A stretch of DNA of 64,000 nt. Source: Paracholeplasma manati. GTDB lineage: Bacteria; Bacillota_I; Bacilli_A; Acholeplasmatales; UBA5453. Location of the stretch: NCBI RefSeq assembly GCF_025742995.1, contig NZ_JAOVQM010000002.1, forward strand, positions 1 through 64,000. Direction: 5' to 3'. The position numbers and the translations under genes are program-made. Shown here piece by piece: positions 1 to 7,505 of this stretch; the stretch's first letter is position 1, and every line of letters begins with the position of its first letter. Below the pieces are notes generated by a model. That model did no database searches, was not told the origin of the DNA, and worked only from the letters and a program-made list of their open reading frames with translations.

Positions 1-16
1 TCTAGTTTTGAGAGAT

Positions 17-125
17 GTCTGGTGACGATGGCGAAGTGGACACACCTGTTCCCATCCCGAACACAGAAGTTAAGCACTTCAGCGCCGAAAATAGTACAAT
101 GTGCGAAGATAGGACGTTGCCAGGC
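17..125 (+). rRNA. rrf: 5S ribosomal RNA
   Basis: This is the 5S rRNA of the large ribosomal subunit. The terminal helix is visible: GTCTGG at 17-22 pairs with CCAGGC at 120-125. Between them lie the conserved CCCATCCCGAACACAGAAGT and TTAAGCACTTCAGCGCC stretches. It is followed 17 nt later by a tRNA array, so it is the end of an rRNA operon whose 16S and 23S genes lie outside the window. The exact ends could be off by one or two bases. Confidence 0.96.
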
Positions 126-142
126 AATTCTCAACCCCATAA

Positions 143-218
143 GGGGGATTAGCTCAGTTGGGAGAGCATCTGCCTTACAAGCAGAGGGTCGGCGGTTCGA
201 GCCCGTCATCCCCCACCA
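143..218 (+). tRNA. tRNA-Val (anticodon TAC)
   Basis: Full cloverleaf: acceptor GGGGGAT pairs with ATCCCCC, the anticodon loop is CTTACAA, the T-loop is GTTCGAG, and CCA is encoded. First tRNA after 5S rRNA. Confidence 0.97.
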
Positions 219-255
219 TAAACTTACTTACTTGAAATCTATGCAAGTGATCTAA

Positions 256-331
256 GCCGAAATAGCTCAACTGGTAGAGCACCTGACTTGTAATCAGGGG
301 GTTGCGGGTTCAAGTCCTGTTTTCGGCACCA
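256..331 (+). tRNA. tRNA-Thr (anticodon TGT)
   Basis: Acceptor GCCGAAA pairs with TTTCGGC, the anticodon loop is CTTGTAA, and CCA is encoded. Confidence 0.97.
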
Positions 332-342
332 TTTGCAAAGTT

Positions 343-418
343 GTCCCGTTAGCTCAGTCGGTAGAGCACTTGACTTTTAATCAAGGGGTCAGAAGTTCGA
401 GCCTTCTACGGGACACCA
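343..418 (+). tRNA. tRNA-Lys (anticodon TTT)
   Basis: Acceptor GTCCCGT pairs with ACGGGAC, the anticodon loop is CTTTTAA, and CCA is encoded. Confidence 0.97.
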
Positions 419-442
419 TTCTTAAGTTTACCAACAACAAAT

Positions 443-530
443 GCCTGGATGGTGAAATAGGTAGACACGTGGGACTTAAAATCCCATGGACGATGAGTCC
501 GTGTCGGTTCAAGTCCGACTCTAGGTACCA
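443..530 (+). tRNA. tRNA-Leu (anticodon TAA)
   Basis: Class II tRNA with a long variable arm (88 nt). Acceptor GCCTGGA pairs with TCTAGGT (with G-T pairs), the anticodon loop is CTTAAAA, and CCA is encoded. Confidence 0.96.
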
Positions 531-548
531 ACTCAATTTTATTAAAGT

Positions 549-624
549 GGGGCTTTAGCTCAGCTGGGAGAGCGCCTGTTTTGCACGCAGGAGGTCGACG
601 GTTCGATCCCGTTAAGCTCCACCA
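549..624 (+). tRNA. tRNA-Ala (anticodon TGC)
   Basis: Acceptor GGGGCTT pairs with AAGCTCC, the anticodon loop is TTTGCAC, and CCA is encoded. The next 77 bases hold only a small hairpin before the following tRNA. Confidence 0.97.
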
Positions 625-637
625 TTTTAATTATTAG

Positions 638-656
638 AGTGTAGAAATACACTTTT
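638..656 (+). terminator. Small hairpin inside the tRNA array
   Basis: AGTGTA-GAAA-TACACT followed by TTTT. It sits in the longest spacer of the array, so it may be a weak terminator or a processing signal. The short stem keeps confidence low. Confidence 0.4.
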
Positions 657-701
657 CGTATATAGTAACATCATAACTTTGGTTTACCCAACACAGGACA
701 T

Positions 702-779
702 GGCGGTGTAGCTCAGCTGGTTTAGAGCGTACGGCTCATACCCGTAAGGTCGAGGGTTCAAGTCCCCCCGCCGCTACCA
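702..779 (+). tRNA. tRNA-Met, elongator (anticodon CAT)
   Basis: Acceptor GGCGGTG pairs with CGCCGCT, the anticodon loop is CTCATAC, and CCA is encoded. It is read as the elongator Met tRNA because the body resembles the Firmicute elongator sequence and it sits before Ile2 and Ser as in Bacillus trnB. Assignment among the three CAT tRNAs is by resemblance. Confidence 0.9.
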
Positions 780-783
780 ATTT

Positions 784-860
784 GGACCCGTAGCTCAGTT
801 GGTTAGAGCCACCGGCTCATAACCGGTTGGTCGTAGGTTCGAGTCCTACCGGGTCCACCA
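784..860 (+). tRNA. tRNA-Ile2 (anticodon CAT, expected lysidine at C34)
   Basis: Acceptor GGACCCG pairs with CGGGTCC, the anticodon loop is CTCATAA, and CCA is encoded. The GGACC start and body resemble the Firmicute/Mollicute AUA-reading tRNA-Ile whose CAT anticodon is modified by TilS. A generic caller could label it Met. Confidence 0.85.
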
Positions 861-901
861 AACCCTGTTTTAAAAAATTTAATCCAATCAATAATTGGCA
901 A

Positions 902-992
902 GGAGAAATACCCAAGTCCGGCTGAAGGGATCGGTCTTGAAAACCGACAGGCTGTAAAAGGCGCGGGGGTTCGAATCCCTCTTTCTCCGCCA
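902..992 (+). tRNA. tRNA-Ser (anticodon TGA)
   Basis: Class II tRNA with a long variable arm. Acceptor GGAGAAA pairs with TTTCTCC, the anticodon is TGA (loop TCTTGAAAA), and the 3' end is GCCA. Confidence 0.96.
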
Positions 993-1003
993 TTATTAAA
1001 TAT

Positions 1004-1080
<77 letters not shown>

Positions 1081-1084
1081 ATTT

Positions 1085-1160
1085 GGTCCGGTGGTGTAGT
1101 GGTTAACATGCCAGTCTGTCACACTGGAGATCGCGGGTTCAATTCCCGTCCGGACCGCCA
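1085..1160 (+). tRNA. tRNA-Asp (anticodon GTC)
   Basis: Acceptor GGTCCGG pairs with CCGGACC, the anticodon loop is CTGTCAC, and the 3' end is GCCA. Confidence 0.97.
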
Positions 1161-1171
1161 TTATTTGGCTT

Positions 1172-1247
<76 letters not shown>

Positions 1248-1277
1248 CTTAACACACCTCAGCATAGCTGTTTACAT

Positions 1278-1302
1278 AAATACCATTTCGATGGTTTTTT
1301 TA
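1278..1302 (+). terminator. Terminator of the rRNA/tRNA transcript
   Basis: ACCAT-TTCG-ATGGT followed by six T. It is the first terminator-like hairpin after tRNA-Phe. Confidence 0.7.
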
Positions 1303-1359
1303 TTTTATGGGGGAGAATTATCGAAAATGATGTTTTTAAGATACATTTTCAAGTAATTT

Positions 1360-1368
1360 TGTTATAAT
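1360..1368 (+). promoter_or_regulatory. Candidate extended -10 promoter upstream of degV
   Basis: TGTTATAAT matches an extended -10 (TGn plus TATAAT) without a clear -35 box. It would give a leader of about 140 nt to degV. The rest of 1303-1440 shows nothing recognisable. Confidence 0.4.
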
Positions 1369-1445
1369 CAATTTGGTCGTATATCTAGAGTTTTTACTGA
1401 TTATTTAGCAATAAAGACTTATTTCTTATTTATAACGTATATGTA

Positions 1446-1473
1446 TTGACATAAACCATAGTTATGTTATGAT
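1446..1473 (+). promoter_or_regulatory. degV-marR promoter
   Basis: TTGACA at 1446-1451, a 16-bp spacer and TATGAT at 1468-1473. A TTTGA-ATA-TCAAA palindrome lies about 15 bp downstream of the -10, close to the expected start of transcription. Confidence 0.8.
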
Positions 1474-1487
1474 ATTGACATGAGTAG

Positions 1488-1500
1488 TTTGAATATCAAA
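1488..1500 (+). promoter_or_regulatory. Putative FabT-type operator
   Basis: TTTGA at 1488-1492, ATA, then TCAAA at 1496-1500. As I recall, the FabT binding site of streptococci is a palindrome of this form, and the second gene of this operon is a FabT-like MarR protein. Its position just after the probable +1 suits autorepression. The regulator-site pairing is inferred. Confidence 0.55.
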
Positions 1501-1517
1501 ACAATAAGGAGAAATTT

Positions 1518-2366
1518 ATGTCAAAAATTGGTATTATGGTTTGTGGGAACTCTGGTGTGGATTATCTTAAGTTGAGTTACCCTGTTAAAGTGATCCATTC
1601 TACATTAAACTTAGGTGGTAAAGAATATGAAGATTTCGTAGATATTACAGCAGATGATTTTTATGCAACGGTTGTCAACAACCCTGACATCGCTATTTCT
1701 ACGTCTCAAACCCCAACAGGAAAAATCGCAGAAGTGTATGAATCATTTATTGAAGAAGGCTACACCGATGTCATCGCGATTACGATTTCATCCAAACTTT
1801 CAGGTACATACCAAGGTGCAGTGTTAGCAGCGTCGATGGTGGATGGTATCAACGTACATGTCGTTGACTCTAGAAGTGTATCCCAAGGTGAAGTGTATTT
1901 AGTACAAGAAGCGATTGATTTAATCAGCGCTGGTAAATCTGCAAAAGAAATCGCAGAAAGATTAGAAGTTTTAAGAAGTAGCATCAAGATTTATGTATTG
2001 GTAGATACTTTAAAGTATCTTGTTAAGAATGGTCGTTTGTCAGCCACTTCAGGGTTCTTAGGCACATTATTAAAGATTAAACCTTTATTACATGTCCTTC
2101 CAGAAGGTACTTTGGTACCCCTTGAAAAGATTCGTACAACGTCCAAAGCGAGAGAAAGATTGTTGGAAATTCTTGTTGGAGATATCCAAGGCAAGAAAGT
2201 AGACATCTTTATCGCTTATACCAATAACAAATCGGATGCAGAAGTCATTAAAAACTTGATTTTAGAACAACGTTCCGATGTTAAAGTCGAATTGGTGCCA
2301 CTCACACCAGTCGTCGGTGCCCATGCTGGCCCAGGTACTTTAGGTGTCGGTTATATAGTGAGGTAA
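1518..2366 (+). CDS. DegV family fatty-acid-binding protein (FakB-like)
   Basis: 282 aa, the usual DegV length. DegV/FakB proteins bind a fatty acid and present it to the FakA kinase for phosphorylation, so that exogenous fatty acids can enter phospholipid synthesis. Family features are visible: the STSQTPTG segment near residue 60, LSGTYQGA near residue 95 and VVDSRSVSQGE near residue 115. The start follows AAGGAGAAATT. It is the first gene of a two-gene operon with a FabT-like regulator 4 nt downstream, which supports a lipid role. No fakA is present in the window. Cargo specificity cannot be read from sequence. Confidence 0.88.
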   Translation: MSKIGIMVCGNSGVDYLKLSYPVKVIHSTLNLGGKEYEDFVDITADDFYATVVNNPDIAISTSQTPTGKIAEVYESFIEEGYTDVIAITISSKLSGTYQGAVLAASMVDGINVHVVDSRSVSQGEVYLVQEAIDLISAGKSAKEIAERLEVLRSSIKIYVLVDTLKYLVKNGRLSATSGFLGTLLKIKPLLHVLPEGTLVPLEKIRTTSKARERLLEILVGDIQGKKVDIFIAYTNNKSDAEVIKNLILEQRSDVKVELVPLTPVVGAHAGPGTLGVGYIVR

Positions 2367-2370
2367 GTAG

Positions 2371-2808
2371 ATGAGTCGTGCAAAAGATGTAATAAATGAA
2401 TTGTTAGTCGAAGTGTTTAACCACATATTATCGATTGAAGGACAAACGCTCAGAGAACGTGGTGTAAAACTATCCATGAGTGAAGTCCATGTATTAGAAG
2501 CAATCAAAAATTCACCAACCAAAACCATGGGTGATGTTGCGAAAAGACTTAGAATTACGCTAGGTACTTTAACCACGTCCATCGATGTTTTGGTCAGAAA
2601 AAAATATGTGACGAGAAACCGTGCGAAGGATGACAAACGAAAAGTGTTATTACAGCTTACAGATTCAGCCCTCGAAACTTTACATATTCATGATGGATTC
2701 CATGATGAAATGATTGAATCGGTCATGGCGGATTTAGAGTTAGAAAAAGACGAAGCTTTGGTCAAATCTCTAGAAAACATCAGCAACTATTTTAAATCCA
2801 AATATTAA
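2371..2808 (+). CDS. MarR family regulator, FabT-like
   Basis: 145 aa winged-helix repressor. The helix-turn-helix lies around residues 50-75 (DVAKRLRITLGTLTTSI) and the wing near 85-95 contains DDKRK. The N-terminal half (INELLVEVFNHILSIEG, then SMSEVHVLEAI) and the TLGTLTTSIDVLVRKKYVTR stretch resemble streptococcal FabT, which represses fatty-acid synthesis genes. It starts 4 nt after degV with its Shine-Dalgarno overlapping the degV stop, so the two are co-expressed. The operator-like palindrome before degV suggests autoregulation. FabT assignment is by remembered similarity. Confidence 0.8.
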   Translation: MSRAKDVINELLVEVFNHILSIEGQTLRERGVKLSMSEVHVLEAIKNSPTKTMGDVAKRLRITLGTLTTSIDVLVRKKYVTRNRAKDDKRKVLLQLTDSALETLHIHDGFHDEMIESVMADLELEKDEALVKSLENISNYFKSKY

Positions 2809-2813
2809 TCGTG

Positions 2814-2845
2814 AAGAATACCCTTTCTCGGGTATTCTTTTTTTC
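2814..2845 (+). terminator. Terminator after the degV-marR operon
   Basis: GAATACCC at 2816-2823 and GGGTATTC at 2830-2837 form an 8-bp stem with a TTTCTC loop, followed by seven T. Confidence 0.92.
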
Positions 2846-2871
2846 GTCTTAATGACTTTACAAAGCCTTCA

Positions 2872-2880
2872 TGTTATAAT
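2872..2880 (+). promoter_or_regulatory. Extended -10 promoter of the ROK kinase operon
   Basis: TGTTATAAT (TGn extension plus consensus -10), with a weak TGACTT 16 bp upstream of the -10. Confidence 0.7.
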
Positions 2881-2917
2881 GAATTTGAACAAAAATCATA
2901 GAAATATAGGTGATCAT

Positions 2918-3862
2918 ATGAAATATGTATTTGGCGTTGATGTCGGTGGCACATCGGTAAAAATTGGCTTTTTAAATCAAGATGGTAATCTCTTAGAATC
3001 CTGGAGTATTCCGACCGATTTACGTAATCATGGCGGTAATATTTTAAGTGATGTTGCTGACAGTATTCGTAAATTTGTAGAACTCAAATCCTTAAACGAT
3101 GACGATATTTTGGGCTTCGGTTTTGGTTTACCCGGACCTGTCGTCAACAATGTCGCAATCAAATGTGTTAACCTTGGTTGGGAAAATGTCGCAGTGGATG
3201 AAGCATTCATTCGTGCGTATGGTAAAAATGTGCTGGTTCAAGCCGGTAATGACGCAACCGTCGCTGCTGCAGGTGAATATTGGCAACAAAAAATCGATGG
3301 TGACATCGTATTTATTACCTTAGGTACAGGTGTGGGTGGCGGTATCATCGCCCATGGTAAAGTCATCGATGGTGCGCATGGTGCTGGTGGTGAAATCGGC
3401 CACATCCGTGCAGAACACAATGAACCACAACTTTGTACTTGTGGGCTTTATGGGTGTTTAGAAACAGAAGTTGCTATCCGTGGCATCAACGCGAGAGCAC
3501 GTAAACTCATTTTAGAAAAGAACCTCAAAACCACATTGGTCGATGATGAGACCTTATCTCCAAAGCGTATCTTTAATGCAGCAAAAGAAGGCGATACTTT
3601 GGCTCTGGCTGTGGTGGATAAAGTAGGTCAATACTTAGGGCAAACCTGTGCAACCTTAGCAGCAACCACAGATCCGAAAGCCTTTTTCATCGGTGGTGGG
3701 ATTGCGAATGCGGGACAAATCCTGATTGACGCCATCAAAAAACACTATGTAAACTATGCCTTTTCGGCACTTCGTAATATGCAGTTTGAATTAGCAACTT
3801 TAGGTAATGATGCAGGCATGTTCGGTGCCGCGTATCTGATCATTGCAGGCTTAAACAAATGA
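2918..3862 (+). CDS. ROK family sugar kinase (glucokinase-like)
   Basis: 314 aa from the ATG at 2918, preceded by AGGTGATC. An upstream ATG at 2852 would precede the promoter and is rejected. ROK kinases phosphorylate glucose or related hexoses with ATP. Visible motifs: the N-terminal phosphate loop VFGVDVGGTSVKIGF, the signature GAGGEIGHI near residue 155, and the zinc-binding CTCGLYGCLE starting at residue 173. It overlaps the next gene (PtsI-like) by 4 nt. Glucokinase is the likeliest activity, but N-acetylmannosamine, N-acetylglucosamine or fructose kinases belong to the same family. Confidence 0.9.
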   Translation: MKYVFGVDVGGTSVKIGFLNQDGNLLESWSIPTDLRNHGGNILSDVADSIRKFVELKSLNDDDILGFGFGLPGPVVNNVAIKCVNLGWENVAVDEAFIRAYGKNVLVQAGNDATVAAAGEYWQQKIDGDIVFITLGTGVGGGIIAHGKVIDGAHGAGGEIGHIRAEHNEPQLCTCGLYGCLETEVAIRGINARARKLILEKNLKTTLVDDETLSPKRIFNAAKEGDTLALAVVDKVGQYLGQTCATLAATTDPKAFFIGGGIANAGQILIDAIKKHYVNYAFSALRNMQFELATLGNDAGMFGAAYLIIAGLNK

Positions 3863-5361
3863 TCCGTTCGGTTTTATCCGCTGGCATTGGTTATGGCAAA
3901 GCATTTACCATTGAAAAATCTGTTACAGATAACAACAAAGCCAGCGATGCGTTGATCGAAATACAGCACTTTATCGAAACCAAACGGGCTGTATATGACA
4001 CACTTGAACGCCTCAAAACACAACAAAGCAGTGATGAAATCATTGGATTTCAACAAGCTATATTGTTAGATCAACTGCTTGAAAATGAGGTCAAGCAAAA
4101 AATCCGAACAAAACATTTGGCTGCTAAAGAAGCATTTAAATCAGCGATACAAAATTACATCGATACCCTTTCACAAGTAGAGGATCCCTATCTTAAAGAA
4201 AGGATCCACGATGTCGCGGATTTGAGTGAACGCTTGTATCTAGCTTTAGATCAAAAAGTAAAACAACGTATTTTAGAACCCATCATCCTAGTAGTAGAGG
4301 TCCTATACCCCTCTTATTTGTTTGAATATGAACCATATATTCACGGCATTTTAGTCAAAGAGGGCAGCGGATTATCCCATGGGGTTATTCTTGCAAAAGA
4401 ACGTAACATTCCCGTGATGGTGGTGAATGATGTCGCGATTGATGCTAACCAGTATATATTCATGGATGGTTATCACTCGAAATTGATACTAAATCCATCT
4501 AAAAAAGAGGTCGAAGGTTGGTTAAAGTCACAAGCAGATGCCAACAATGATCTTAAGCAAACCCACCATCCAAAACGTTTATACTTGAATGTATCTGGTG
4601 AAACACTCATCGATCCCCGCTATGTGGAAGCATCCGACGGGATCGGCTTATATCGATCAGAATTCCTCTACTTTCAGAAGAATGCATTTCCGAGTGTAGA
4701 TAAACAAGTAGAAGTTTATGGCCAATTTTTGAAACAATTTTACCCAAAACCAGTCATCATACGCACTTATGATTTTGGGGATGATAAGAATCCTTTAAAC
4801 TTAGGTCCACTTCAACGTGGTGTATCGGATTATTTCATCACCTATGAAAAACCATTTGTGGAACAATTATCGGCTTTACTCGTTTTAAATGAGTCATACG
4901 ATAACCTTAAAATCATGATTCCAATGGTGAAAGGTAAAGCGGATTTATTAGCTGTGACGTCGCTTTTAGAAAAACTCCATCACAAATTTGGGTTTTCTAG
5001 ACCACTACCGCCTGTGGGAGTCATGATTGAAACGGAAGAAGCTTTCATGCATTTATCCGACTTTACACAAGCAGCCTTCCTGTCTATCGGTTCTAACGAT
5101 TTGGGTAAAAGTTTATTTCAAATCGACCGCAGTTCAGTGATGGACGAGTTAACCTATGCAAAAATGATGGTAAAAGCCATTGAGGAAATCGATCAATTTG
5201 CAAAACACCATCAAATCCCATGTACCGTTTGTGGGGATATTGCCAGTAGACCTGTGGCATTGGCGATGATGCTAGAAAAAAATATCCACGCTTACAGTAT
5301 TCCGATGCCATTTTTAAAAGAAGCGAAACAAATTATTAAGCAATCCAAAACCAGAATATGA
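3859..5361 (+). CDS. PTS enzyme I-like phosphotransferase, divergent
   Basis: 500 aa, shorter than typical enzyme I (about 570). Enzyme I takes phosphate from phosphoenolpyruvate onto a histidine and passes it to HPr. The phospho-histidine motif is seen as GLSHGVILAK with His174. The PEP-binding barrel shows GIGLYRSEFLYF, IIRTYDFGDDKNP, VGVMIETEEAF, IGSNDLGKSLFQIDR and CTVCGD with Cys458 in the place of the catalytic cysteine. The canonical GGDKELP and NPFLGWRAIR segments are altered (GDDKNPLNLG, then LQRGVSDY). The ATGA overlap with the ROK kinase implies coupled translation. No ptsH or enzyme II gene is in the window, so a sugar PTS role is uncertain and a dedicated or regulatory enzyme I is possible. 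Confidence 0.8.
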   Translation: MIRSVLSAGIGYGKAFTIEKSVTDNNKASDALIEIQHFIETKRAVYDTLERLKTQQSSDEIIGFQQAILLDQLLENEVKQKIRTKHLAAKEAFKSAIQNYIDTLSQVEDPYLKERIHDVADLSERLYLALDQKVKQRILEPIILVVEVLYPSYLFEYEPYIHGILVKEGSGLSHGVILAKERNIPVMVVNDVAIDANQYIFMDGYHSKLILNPSKKEVEGWLKSQADANNDLKQTHHPKRLYLNVSGETLIDPRYVEASDGIGLYRSEFLYFQKNAFPSVDKQVEVYGQFLKQFYPKPVIIRTYDFGDDKNPLNLGPLQRGVSDYFITYEKPFVEQLSALLVLNESYDNLKIMIPMVKGKADLLAVTSLLEKLHHKFGFSRPLPPVGVMIETEEAFMHLSDFTQAAFLSIGSNDLGKSLFQIDRSSVMDELTYAKMMVKAIEEIDQFAKHHQIPCTVCGDIASRPVALAMMLEKNIHAYSIPMPFLKEAKQIIKQSKTRI

Positions 5362-5375
5362 CACCCAAAATAGCG

Positions 5376-5391
5376 ATTATTTCAAAATAAT
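5376..5391. repeat. AT-rich palindrome before the S10 promoter
   Basis: ATTATTT-CA-AAATAAT is a perfect 7-bp inverted repeat ending 12 bp before the -35 box. It has no T-run, so it is a poor terminator for the upstream gene. It could be a regulatory site. Confidence 0.4.
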
Positions 5392-5403
5392 GTGCAAAAA
5401 GGG

Positions 5404-5432
5404 TTGCATATTCTTTTTGTTTATCATATAAT
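5404..5432 (+). promoter_or_regulatory. Promoter of the S10-spc-alpha superoperon
   Basis: TTGCAT at 5404-5409, a 17-bp spacer and TATAAT at 5427-5432. It is the only strong promoter seen before rpsJ. Confidence 0.85.
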
Positions 5433-5438
5433 AGATAC

Positions 5439-5566
5439 GCTTACGCACAAGCAAAAGGCTGTGAAATGGAAGGTTGTCGGCACACGGATAGCCGTTGTCT
5501 ATGTGAAGGGTTTTTCCATGGAGCAAGTCTATGACAAGATTATAGGCGAAAGGAGACATTTTAAAA
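5439..5566 (+). promoter_or_regulatory. Leader RNA of the S10 operon
   Basis: A leader of about 128 nt runs from the expected +1 to rpsJ. Small inverted repeats are visible (GCTT/AAGC at 5439-5452 and CGGC/GCCG at 5478-5494). There is no intrinsic terminator. Leaders of this operon are autoregulated by ribosomal protein L4 in other bacteria; whether that holds here is not shown. Confidence 0.5.
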
Positions 5567-5875
5567 ATGGCAAAAGAAGTTATCAAAATTCGTTTAAAGG
5601 CATATGATCACAGACTAATTGATCAATCCGCGAAGAAGATTATCGAAAGCGTAACCAAGACTGGTGCAAAGGTACATGGTCCAATTCCACTACCAACTGA
5701 AAAAGAAATTTTCACCATTCTACGTTCCCCACACGTCAACAAAGATTCACGTGAACAATTCGAACGTCGTACTCACAAGAGATTAATCGAAATCTTGGAT
5801 CCAAATGCACAAACAATTGAAGCTTTAATGCATATCGACTTACCTTCTGGTGTTGATATCGTGTTAAAGAAGTAA
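5567..5875 (+). CDS. rpsJ: 30S ribosomal protein S10
   Basis: 102 aa, full length. S10 (NusE) sits in the 30S head and also joins NusB in antitermination. Recognised by [18 protein letters not shown], the [10 protein letters not shown] segment and the C-terminal DIVLKK. The start follows AAAGGAGACATTTT. First gene of the S10 operon. Confidence 0.98.
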   Translation: MAKEVIKIRLKAYDHRLIDQSAKKIIESVTKTGAKVHGPIPLPTEKEIFTILRSPHVNKDSREQFERRTHKRLIEILDPNAQTIEALMHIDLPSGVDIVLKK

Positions 5876-5913
5876 GTAGTAAAACAAACAAAGACTAAAA
5901 AGGAGAAAGAAAC

Positions 5914-6552
5914 ATGGCCAAAGGAATCTTAGGTAGAAAATTAGGTATGACCCAAATCTGGAATGCAGATGGTCAACTAGTCCCTGTAACTGTGATCGAT
6001 GTTGCTCAAAACGTAGTGCTTCAACAAAAAACTGTTGAAACTGACGGATACGTTGCGACCCAAATCGGTTTCGAAGACAAAAGGGAAAAATTAAGCAACA
6101 AGCCAGAACAAGGGCACGTCGCAAAAGCTAACACAGCACCTAAGCGCTTCATTAAAGAAATTCGCTTTAACGAAACGCTTAACGAATTAGCGGATTTAGC
6201 GGTTGGGACTGTCGTTTCTGGAAATATTTTCAAAGCAGGCGAATTGATCGACGTTACTGGTACTTCAAAAGGTAAAGGTTTCGCCGGTGTTATCAAACGC
6301 CACAATCAAAGCAGAGGACCAATGGGACACGGCTCGATGTATCACCGTTCACCAGGTTCGATGGGTGCCATCAAAGGCAACATGAAAGGTAAAAATCTAC
6401 CAGGGCATATGGGTGCTGAACAAGTTACAGTTCAAAACTTAGCTGTCGTAGCATTTGACGCCGAAAGAGAAGTACTACTTGTTAGCGGTAGCGTACCTGG
6501 ACCAAACAATGGTTTAGTCGTCGTTAGAACTGCCATCAAGAGTATTAAGTAA
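5914..6552 (+). CDS. rplC: 50S ribosomal protein L3
   Basis: 212 aa. L3 is an early-assembling protein whose loop reaches the peptidyl transferase centre. Seen: [13 protein letters not shown] at the N-terminus, the [11 protein letters not shown] segment, and the central loop [18 protein letters not shown]. It carries the Gln at the site methylated by PrmB in enterobacteria (AEQVTVQNL). Second gene of the S10 operon, start after AAGGAGAAAG. Confidence 0.98.
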   Translation: MAKGILGRKLGMTQIWNADGQLVPVTVIDVAQNVVLQQKTVETDGYVATQIGFEDKREKLSNKPEQGHVAKANTAPKRFIKEIRFNETLNELADLAVGTVVSGNIFKAGELIDVTGTSKGKGFAGVIKRHNQSRGPMGHGSMYHRSPGSMGAIKGNMKGKNLPGHMGAEQVTVQNLAVVAFDAEREVLLVSGSVPGPNNGLVVVRTAIKSIK

Positions 6553-6564
6553 GGAGGAACCAAG

Positions 6565-7188
6565 ATGCCTAAATTACAAGTATTAAATCAACAAGGTTCA
6601 AAAGTAACTGACCTTACATTAAATGATTATGTATTCGGTATTGCCCCACATAACCAAGCATTATATGACGTTGTTAACGCTCAAAGAGCAGCAATGCGTC
6701 AAGGGACTCACGATACTAAAACACGTGCTGAAGTTTCCGGTGGTGGTAAAAAACCTTGGAAACAAAAAGGTACTGGTAGAGCTCGTCAAGGGTCTACAAG
6801 AAGCCCACAATGGAGACATGGTGGTATCGTATTCGGTCCTACACCTAGAAGCTACGATGTTAAAGTAAACAGAAAAGTTGCTCAACTTGCAATGCGTTCT
6901 GCATTATCTTATCATCAAGCAAATAACTCTTTAGTCGTTGTTGACGCATTAGCCGTTGAACAAGCTAAGACCAAAGAATTCGCAGCATTATTAAGCAAGT
7001 TAAACATTACTGAAAAAGTATTGATCGTTGACACAGTATTCGCAGACAGTGTGTTCTTAGCAGCACGCAACCTACCGAATGTTATGCTAGTTCAAGCTTC
7101 TCACGCGAGTGTTTATGACTTATTAAACTGCAAACAATTATTATTAACTCAAAATGCAGTTCAATACTTCGAGGAGGTGCTTGCATAA
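6565..7188 (+). CDS. rplD: 50S ribosomal protein L4
   Basis: 207 aa. L4 lines the peptide exit tunnel with an extended loop, visible here as a Lys/Arg/Gly-rich stretch near residues 45-80 (SGGGKKPWKQKGTGRARQG). In many bacteria L4 represses its own operon at the S10 leader. Starts after AAGGAGGAACC. Its stop overlaps the rplW start by one base. Confidence 0.98.
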   Translation: MPKLQVLNQQGSKVTDLTLNDYVFGIAPHNQALYDVVNAQRAAMRQGTHDTKTRAEVSGGGKKPWKQKGTGRARQGSTRSPQWRHGGIVFGPTPRSYDVKVNRKVAQLAMRSALSYHQANNSLVVVDALAVEQAKTKEFAALLSKLNITEKVLIVDTVFADSVFLAARNLPNVMLVQASHASVYDLLNCKQLLLTQNAVQYFEEVLA

Positions 7189-7475
7189 TGACTAAATATT
7201 ACGACATTATCAAAGCTCCAATCATCACTGAACAATCTTCTAAGTTGATTGAATCCCAAAACGCTTATACTTTCGAAGTCGATCGTAAAGCAAACAAAGT
7301 GGAAATCAAAAAAGCTGTAGAAGCTATCTTCAATGTGACAGTAGTCAGAGTCAACACCGTAAACGTATTACCTAAGTTCAAGAGAATGGGCAAATACGAA
7401 GGTTACAAACAAGCATACAAAAAAGCAATCGTAAAACTAGCTGAAGGTCAAAAGATTGACCAATTCACAGTTTAA
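7188..7475 (+). CDS. rplW: 50S ribosomal protein L23
   Basis: 95 aa. L23 lies at the exit-tunnel rim and docks trigger factor and SRP. Recognised by YDIIKAPIITEQSSKL and by VNVLPKFKRMG. The start codon overlaps the rplD stop (TAATG) and a GAGGAGGTG Shine-Dalgarno lies inside rplD. Confidence 0.97.
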   Translation: MTKYYDIIKAPIITEQSSKLIESQNAYTFEVDRKANKVEIKKAVEAIFNVTVVRVNTVNVLPKFKRMGKYEGYKQAYKKAIVKLAEGQKIDQFTV

Positions 7476-7505
7476 GATTAGTGAAATGTTAAAGGAGAAT
7501 TAACT

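Noticed and set aside
22-255. Plus-strand open frame of 77 codons
   Set aside because: It runs through 5S rRNA and tRNA-Val.
2852-2917. Longer start for the ROK kinase
   Set aside because: It would place the start codon upstream of the promoter; the ATG at 2918 has AGGTGATC and gives the normal VFGVDVGGT start.
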